Origin: Pseudomonas donghuensis
GTDB taxonomy: Bacteria; Pseudomonadota; Gammaproteobacteria; Pseudomonadales; Pseudomonadaceae
Length of the DNA stretch: 64,000 nt
Direction: 5' to 3'
Assembly: GCF_000259195.1 (NCBI RefSeq)
Contig: NZ_JH650773.1
Coordinates: forward strand, 716-64,715
The translations under genes and the position numbers were made by a program. Below are positions 58,983-64,000 of the stretch, in pieces (the stretch's first letter is position 1; each line of letters begins with the position of its first letter). The notes under the pieces are model-generated. The model saw nothing but the letters and a program-made list of their open reading frames with translations, had not been told where the DNA came from and did no database searches.

Positions 58983-60694
58983 ACCAGGTCTGTGCTGATG
59001 TCGAGGCGCTCAGCGTACTGATCGCCGAAGATGGCGCGGCCGATCGCTTGCTGCTCGCCACCATCGTACGCAAGCAGGGGCACCAGGTGCTCACTGCCGA
59101 GAATGGCGAGCAGGCGGTTGCCCTGTTCGCCGAGCGGCGCCCGCATGTCGTCCTGCTCGATGCCATGATGCCGGTGATGGACGGCTTCGAGGCGGCCCGG
59201 CAAATCAAGGCCCTGGCGGGTGAGGCGCTGGTGCCGATCATCTTTCTGACGTCGTTGAGCGAAGAGCAGGCGCTGGTGCGCTGCCTGGAGGCGGGTGGTG
59301 ACGATTTTCTGGCAAAGCCTTACAGCCCGGTGATCCTGGCCGCCAAAATCAAGGCCATGGACCGCTTGCGCCGGCTGCAGGCAACGGTGCTTGAGCAACG
59401 TGACCAGATTGCCCGGCATCACAATCACCTGCTCAACGAGCAGCGGGTAGCCAAGGCGGTATTTGATCAGGTGGCCCATGCTGGCTGCCTGAGTGCGCCG
59501 AACATCCGCTACCTGCAATCGCCCTATGCCTTGTTCAACGGTGATTTGCTGTTGGCCGCCTACACGCCGGCTGGCGACATGCATGTGTTGCTGGGGGATT
59601 TTACCGGGCATGGCTTGCCGGCCGCGGTCGGCGCCATGCCCCTGGCCGAAGTGTTCTACGGCATGACGGCCAAGGGCTACGGCCTGGCCGAAACCCTGCG
59701 GGAGATGAATGCCAAGCTCAAGCGCATTCTGCCGGTGGACATGTTCTGTTGTGCGCTGCTGCTGAACCTGAGCTTCCAGAGGCGGGTGGTCGAAGTGTGG
59801 AATGGCGGCATGCCCGACGGCTACCTGTTGCCGGCCAGTGGGGGCGAGCCGCAGCCGCTGGTGTCGCGGCACCTGCCGCTGGGCATCCTGGCGCCTGAGC
59901 AGTTCGACGACACCACCGAGGTGCTGCCGCTGGCGTTGGGAGAGCGGTTGTTCTTGCTGTCGGACGGGGTGGTCGATACCAGTGATGAAAACGATCAGTT
60001 GTTTGGCGTCGAGCGCTTGCGCCGGGTGCTGGCGGCCAATCGTCAGCCGGCGCTGTTGTTCGAAGAGGTGCTGCAGGCGCTCGACGGCTTTCGCGGGCGC
60101 TCGCGCGACGACGTCAGCCTGCTGGATATCGAGGTGGTGGAGCCGCAACTGTCGTCGCCGTTGCCTGTGATCTATTCTGATAGTGGCCAGTCCAGCCCGC
60201 TGGACTGGTCATTGCAGTTCGAGTTTCGTGCCGAGACGCTCAAGCGCTTCAACCCCTTGCCTTACCTGCAGCAGTTGCTGCAGGAAATTCACGGCCTGCG
60301 GGCTCAGGGCGGGGCGCTGCACAGCGTGTTGACCGAACTGTATTCCAATGCCCTGGAGCACGGGGTGCTGGGCCTGGATTCTGCGCTCAAGCGCGATGCG
60401 CGCAGCTTTGCCAGCTATTACCAGATGCGCAACGAGCGTCTACAGGCGCTGAGCGCAGGCTTCATCCGCGTGCACCTGCGGGTTGAACCTCTTGGTCAGG
60501 GCGGGCGTCTGATTATCGAGGTCGAAGATAGCGGCAAGGGCTTCAATGTGAGTAAAGTGCTGGCCAGGCCTGTGTCCGAGCAAGGGTTGTGCGGGCGCGG
60601 GCTGAATCTCGTGCGCCGCTTGAGCCGGCGTGCCGAATGGGCCGACGAGGGGCGCCGCGCATGCGTGGAGTTCGCCTGGGAGGCTCAGGCATAA
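58979..60694 (+). CDS. hsbR: Response regulator HsbR (receiver, PP2C phosphatase, kinase domain)
   Basis: A 571-residue three-domain protein. The receiver domain (about 10-130) has the Asp in VVLLDAMMPVMDG. A SpoIIE-type PP2C phosphatase (about 180-390) has GDFTGHGLPAAVGAM and LFLLSDGVVDT. The C-terminal HATPase/anti-sigma kinase part (about 430-571) has ELYSNALEHGVLGLD and EDSGKGFN. No ATG or GTG exists near the start; TTG 58979, overlapping the hsbA stop, is the only fitting start and implies coupled translation. It sets the phosphorylation state of HsbA according to its own phosphorylation by HptB. Confidence 0.92.
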   Translation: MNQVCADVEALSVLIAEDGAADRLLLATIVRKQGHQVLTAENGEQAVALFAERRPHVVLLDAMMPVMDGFEAARQIKALAGEALVPIIFLTSLSEEQALVRCLEAGGDDFLAKPYSPVILAAKIKAMDRLRRLQATVLEQRDQIARHHNHLLNEQRVAKAVFDQVAHAGCLSAPNIRYLQSPYALFNGDLLLAAYTPAGDMHVLLGDFTGHGLPAAVGAMPLAEVFYGMTAKGYGLAETLREMNAKLKRILPVDMFCCALLLNLSFQRRVVEVWNGGMPDGYLLPASGGEPQPLVSRHLPLGILAPEQFDDTTEVLPLALGERLFLLSDGVVDTSDENDQLFGVERLRRVLAANRQPALLFEEVLQALDGFRGRSRDDVSLLDIEVVEPQLSSPLPVIYSDSGQSSPLDWSLQFEFRAETLKRFNPLPYLQQLLQEIHGLRAQGGALHSVLTELYSNALEHGVLGLDSALKRDARSFASYYQMRNERLQALSAGFIRVHLRVEPLGQGGRLIIEVEDSGKGFNVSKVLARPVSEQGLCGRGLNLVRRLSRRAEWADEGRRACVEFAWEAQA

Positions 60695-60719
60695 TCCAAC
60701 TTGATCAAGGAGTGAGCAA

Positions 60720-61067
60720 GTGTCCGACATTCACATCGATCGCAAGGTGCTTAGCGATTTGCAGGAGGTCATGGAAGATGGCTACCTGTACTTGCTGGAA
60801 ACCTTTCTTGACGATTCCGAAAAACGCCTCAGCCAGTTGCATGAAGCGAAAAACGCCGACGAGCTGGCGCATGCCGCGCACAGCTTCAAGGGCAGTAGCA
60901 GCAACATGGGCGCCTTGGCGTTGGCCGAGTTGTGCCGGCAGCTGGAAGACCGGGTCAATAATGGGCCGCTGCAGGGGATCGAGGATCTGATCAATCAGAT
61001 CGACCGCGAGTATTCGGCGGTGCGTCAGTTATATCGCGAAGAGCGTCGGCGCGTATCGATCGGCTGA
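60720..61067 (+). CDS. hptB: Histidine phosphotransfer protein HptB
   Basis: A 115-residue HPt protein with the phosphorylated His in AHAAHSFKGSSSNMGA. GTG 60720 has AAGGAG at ideal spacing. In P. aeruginosa HptB receives phosphate from several hybrid kinases (for example RetS, PA1611) and passes it to HsbR. The hsbA-hsbR-hptB order here, between fliJ and fliK, is like that of P. putida, whereas in P. aeruginosa the trio lies beside cheR and flgM. Confidence 0.92.
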   Translation: MSDIHIDRKVLSDLQEVMEDGYLYLLETFLDDSEKRLSQLHEAKNADELAHAAHSFKGSSSNMGALALAELCRQLEDRVNNGPLQGIEDLINQIDREYSAVRQLYREERRRVSIG

Positions 61068-61158
61068 GCAAATTGTGGCGTCAGTAATGGAACCTGGCGC
61101 GACTTTTGCGTGAACTTCGCCAACTTACGCTTTCGACCCCTGTAGTGGAGACGCCTAC

Positions 61159-62469
61159 ATGCCCGTCGCTTCCAATTCCCTGCTGCAAGCCAGTGCGCCG
61201 GCAAAGCCATCGCGCGTCGCTACCGGCGCGCCGGAAAAATCGCCGCAGGCCTCCAACGACAAGGCTGGCGGCTTTTCTCAGGTGTATGCCAAGGAGTCTC
61301 GCGAGGCGAACGCTACGGCTGGCGACCCGCCGCTGCGGGAAAACGCCAGCGCCACGCCTGCCTCCGTCAACGACGGCAAGAAAACCGCCGGTGATGACGC
61401 GAAGGTTGCCGATAGCGGCAAAAAGTTGCCTGAGGAGCAGGATGGCGCTGAAGCGGATCCGGCGCTGAGCGCAGATCCGACCTTGCTCGACTCCAGCCTG
61501 GTGGCTGGCCAGGTGACCGATGCGCAGCCGGGCGCCCAACTGATTCAGGCCCAGGCCGAAGCGGTGGCGCCAGTGGTGCAGGCTGCTGCGCAGCTTCAGG
61601 TACAGCCTGCGGTCGTGGCGTCGCCGGCAGCAGAAGCTGTGCTTGAACCGCAGGCTGCTTTTGACCCTGAGGCAGATCCTCTGGCCGACCTGCCGGCCTT
61701 GCGCCTGGCCCTGGAGCAGAGTGCCCAGGCCCAGGGCACTACCTCCACCCACGCGGCCAAGCCTGCTGCTGCCCAGCCTGAGGCGATGCCTGCCCAGCCT
61801 GCCGTCAATACCCTGGCGGCCCTGCTGGACAAGCCGGGTGCCGATGCCGAGCAGGGTGAGCCGGGCGAAAAAGCCTTCAGCGGCCTGATCGATGATGGGC
61901 TCAAGGACCTGAAAAGTGCTTCGAGCGATACCCGCGTCGACAACTTTGCCGAGCGCCTGAGCAGCCTGACCCAGGCGGCCACGGCCAAGACTGCCAATGC
62001 CGTGCCGGTGGCGACGCCGCTCAACCAGCCGTTGGCGATGAACCAGGGCGGCTGGACCGAAGGCCTGGTCAACCGGGTCATGTACCTGTCCAGCCAGAAC
62101 CTCAAGTCGGCGGATATCAAGCTTGAGCCCGCCGAGTTGGGGCGCCTGGACATCCGCGTCAACCTGGCGCCGGAACAACAGGCCCAGGTGACCTTTGTCA
62201 GTGGTCATGCCGGGGTGCGCGAAGCGCTGGAGAACCAGGTGCACCGGCTCAAGGAAATGTTCGCCCAGCAGGGGTTGGGGCAGCCGGACGTCAACGTCGC
62301 CGATCAGTCCCGTGGCGGGCAGCAGCAGGGCGCCCAGGATGCACCGAAGTTCAGTGGCGTGGCGGCGCGGCGCAATGAAGCTGGTGAATCCGCTGAAATT
62401 GCACCGGGCGCAATGCCGGTCGAGCAGCAGTCGGTTGTGGGCTCCAGCGCGGTGGATTACTACGCCTGA
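61159..62469 (+). CDS. fliK: Flagellar hook-length control protein FliK
   Basis: A 436-residue secreted ruler. The first 300 residues are Ala/Pro/Gln-rich and of low complexity. The conserved C-terminal domain (about 320-400) contains LKPAELGRLDI-type sequence (IKLEPAELGRLDIRVNLAPE), then AQVTFVSGHAGVREALENQV and HRLKEMFAQQGLGQPDVNV, which switches FlhB specificity. ATG 61159 follows GGAGACG. A REP unit follows the gene. Confidence 0.94.
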   Translation: MPVASNSLLQASAPAKPSRVATGAPEKSPQASNDKAGGFSQVYAKESREANATAGDPPLRENASATPASVNDGKKTAGDDAKVADSGKKLPEEQDGAEADPALSADPTLLDSSLVAGQVTDAQPGAQLIQAQAEAVAPVVQAAAQLQVQPAVVASPAAEAVLEPQAAFDPEADPLADLPALRLALEQSAQAQGTTSTHAAKPAAAQPEAMPAQPAVNTLAALLDKPGADAEQGEPGEKAFSGLIDDGLKDLKSASSDTRVDNFAERLSSLTQAATAKTANAVPVATPLNQPLAMNQGGWTEGLVNRVMYLSSQNLKSADIKLEPAELGRLDIRVNLAPEQQAQVTFVSGHAGVREALENQVHRLKEMFAQQGLGQPDVNVADQSRGGQQQGAQDAPKFSGVAARRNEAGESAEIAPGAMPVEQQSVVGSSAVDYYA

Positions 62470-62484
62470 TTGGCTGCGGTCTTT

Positions 62485-62508
62485 GTGGGAGCTGGCCTTG
62501 CCAGCGAT
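62485..62508. repeat. Single REP unit after fliK
   Basis: GTGGGAGCTGGCCTTGCCAG followed by CGAT differs by one base from the right-hand unit at 19954-19977. It has no partner here. Confidence 0.75.
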
Positions 62509-62534
62509 GCAAGGCGCAGCCTTGCCCTTCCAGG

Positions 62535-62551
62535 TTGGCATAACACTTGCT
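62535..62551 (+). promoter_or_regulatory. Sigma-54 promoter of fliL-fliM
   Basis: TTGGCATAACACTTGCT fits the -24/-12 consensus. The predicted start is near 62562, 39 bases before fliL. Confidence 0.88.
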
Positions 62552-62600
62552 CAACCCTCGCCATGTGACTGAAATCTCCGATGAATGACGGATTATTGGC

Positions 62601-63095
62601 ATGGCGAAGAGCGAAGCAGAGAAAGACCCCGCCGCAAAAGGCAAACTCAAGCTGATCCTGCTGTTGGTACTGGCGTTGTTGCTGGCCGTCGGTCTGTCGG
62701 TTGGTGCCACCTGGTTCTTCCTGCACCAGTCCGAGAGCAAGCCGGCCGTCGATCCGGCCCTGGCCAACCTTAAGCCTGCGGCCATCTACGAGCCCCTGGC
62801 GCCAGCGTTCGTGGTCAACTTCAACCAGAACGGCCGCCAGCGTTTCATGCAGGTGAGCATCACCATGCAAGGCCGCGACCAGGCTGCACTGGATGCCCTC
62901 AAGGTGCACATGCCGGTGATCCGCAACAACCTGGTCATGCTGTTCTCGGGGCAGGGGTTCGATACCCTGGCCAGCCCGGTCGGTCAGGAGATGCTGCGTC
63001 AGAAAGCCACTGCCAGTGTCCAGGAAGTGGCACAGAAGGAAGTCGGCAAGCCGGTCGTCGACCAGCTGCTGTTCACCAATTTCGTATTGCAGTAG
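62601..63095 (+). CDS. fliL: Flagellar basal body-associated protein FliL
   Basis: A 164-residue inner-membrane protein. One transmembrane segment (LKLILLLVLALLLAVGLSVG, about 13-35) is followed by a stomatin-like periplasmic domain (PAFVVNFNQNGRQRFMQVSI). FliL surrounds the stators and supports torque under load. It starts a unit that continues with fliM and, beyond the window, presumably fliNOPQR. Confidence 0.94.
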   Translation: MAKSEAEKDPAAKGKLKLILLLVLALLLAVGLSVGATWFFLHQSESKPAVDPALANLKPAAIYEPLAPAFVVNFNQNGRQRFMQVSITMQGRDQAALDALKVHMPVIRNNLVMLFSGQGFDTLASPVGQEMLRQKATASVQEVAQKEVGKPVVDQLLFTNFVLQ

Positions 63096-63104
63096 GAGCC
63101 CCAG

Positions 63105-64000
63105 ATGGCCGTGCAGGACCTGCTGTCCCAGGATGAAATCGATGCCTTGCTGCATGGCGTCGACGATGGGCTGGTGCAAACCGAAAGCAATGCCGAACCC
63201 GGCAGTGTCAAAAGTTATGACCTGACCAGTCAGGATCGGATCGTCCGCGGACGCATGCCGACCCTGGAAATGATCAACGAGCGCTTCGCCCGCTATACCC
63301 GCATCAGCATGTTCAACCTGCTGCGTCGCTCCGCCGACGTGGCGGTGGGCGGCGTGCAGGTGATGAAGTTCGGCGAATACGTGCACTCGCTGTACGTGCC
63401 TACCAGCCTCAACCTGGTGAAGATCAAGCCGCTGCGGGGTACCTCGCTGTTCATCCTCGACGCCAAGCTGGTGTTCAAGCTGGTGGACAACTTCTTTGGC
63501 GGCGACGGTCGTCACGCCAAGATCGAAGGGCGTGAGTTCACCCCGACCGAGCTGCGCGTGGTGCGCATGGTCCTGGACCAGGCTTTCGTCGACCTCAAGG
63601 AGGCCTGGCAGGCGATCATGCCGGTCAACTTCGAGTACATCAACTCCGAGGTCAACCCGGCCATGGCCAACATTGTCGGGCCGAGCGAGGCGGTGGTGGT
63701 CTCGACTTTCCACATCGAGCTCGACGGCGGCGGCGGTGACCTGCACGTGACCATGCCGTACTCGATGATCGAGCCGGTGCGCGAGATGCTCGACGCCGGT
63801 TTCCAGTCCGACCTGGACGACCAGGACGAGCGCTGGATCAAGGCCCTGCGCGAAGACGTGCTGGACGTCAGCGTGCCGCTCAGTGCCACGGTTGCCCGTC
63901 GCCAGCTCAAGCTGCGCGACATCCTGCACATGCAGCCGGGCGACGTGATTCCGGTCGAGCTGCCGGAAGAGCTGATCCTGCGGGCCAACGGCGTGCCGTC
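63105..64000 (+). CDS. fliM: Flagellar motor switch protein FliM (runs off right edge)
   Basis: The first 298 residues of FliM. The N terminus (VQDLLSQDEIDALLHGVDDG) is the CheY-P-binding segment. The CheC-like middle domain contains RIVRGRMPTLEMINERFARY and GRHAKIEGREFTPTELRVVR. The start of the C-terminal SPOA domain (ALREDVLDVSVPLSATVARR) is visible before the edge. FliM forms the C ring with FliG and FliN. AGGAG precedes ATG 63105. Confidence 0.96.
   Translation, partial: MAVQDLLSQDEIDALLHGVDDGLVQTESNAEPGSVKSYDLTSQDRIVRGRMPTLEMINERFARYTRISMFNLLRRSADVAVGGVQVMKFGEYVHSLYVPTSLNLVKIKPLRGTSLFILDAKLVFKLVDNFFGGDGRHAKIEGREFTPTELRVVRMVLDQAFVDLKEAWQAIMPVNFEYINSEVNPAMANIVGPSEAVVVSTFHIELDGGGGDLHVTMPYSMIEPVREMLDAGFQSDLDDQDERWIKALREDVLDVSVPLSATVARRQLKLRDILHMQPGDVIPVELPEELILRANGVP

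Overview
The window is chromosomal DNA from a fluorescent Pseudomonas, most likely of the P. putida group. The evidence is high GC, a complete bkd operon (bkdA1-bkdA2-bkdB-lpdV with divergent bkdR), the FleQ/FleSR-controlled flagellar gene order, a short 282-residue flagellin, and REP-type palindromes of the kind common in this group. Protein identities come from motifs and remembered family sequences. No database search was run.

Layout. Positions 1-3260 look like the end of a degraded genomic island: the N-terminal half or less of a VCBS-repeat adhesin (minus strand), a relic of a CheB methylesterase gene, a broken integrase, and the 3' 46 bp of a tRNA-Arg(CCU) that probably marks an attachment site. 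Positions 3378-7445 hold a VOC protein, a glutathione S-transferase with a divergent LysR regulator, a VioA-like sugar aminotransferase, and an unrecognised protein. Positions 7648-13350 are the branched-chain 2-oxoacid dehydrogenase operon and its Lrp-type activator. Next come a very large multidomain glycosyltransferase (13472-16942), a glutamine synthetase-like ligase and an MFS transporter.

From 19988 to the right edge the window is the main flagellar cluster. It contains flgZ-flgN-flgM and flgA (minus); cheV-cheR; flgBCDE; a small secreted protein; flgFGHIJKL; two more giant glycosyltransferases; an orphan KAS III; fliC-flaG-fliD-fliS-fliT; fleQ; fleSR; fliEFGHIJ; hsbA-hsbR-hptB; and fliK-fliL-fliM (fliM runs off the edge). 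Sigma-54 -24/-12 sites precede flgA, flgB, flgF, fleS, fliE and fliL. Sigma-28 sites precede flgM, cheV, fliC and fliS. Together these match the tiered flagellar hierarchy known from P. aeruginosa and P. putida.

The most interesting theme is a probable flagellin glycosylation system. Two giant glycosyltransferases and a KAS III with an intact Cys-His-Asn triad sit directly upstream of fliC, an arrangement like fgt1-fgt2-orf3 of P. syringae. A third glycosyltransferase of the same design lies 23 kb away, and a VioA-like aminotransferase lies further upstream. Several serines known to be glycosylated in P. syringae flagellin are conserved here. Other points worth a look are overlapping divergent sigma-54/sigma-28 promoters between flgA and cheV with a possibly leaderless flgA mRNA, a long imperfect palindrome with five ATCCC repeats upstream of fliC, and a hairpin that contains the flgB ribosome binding site.
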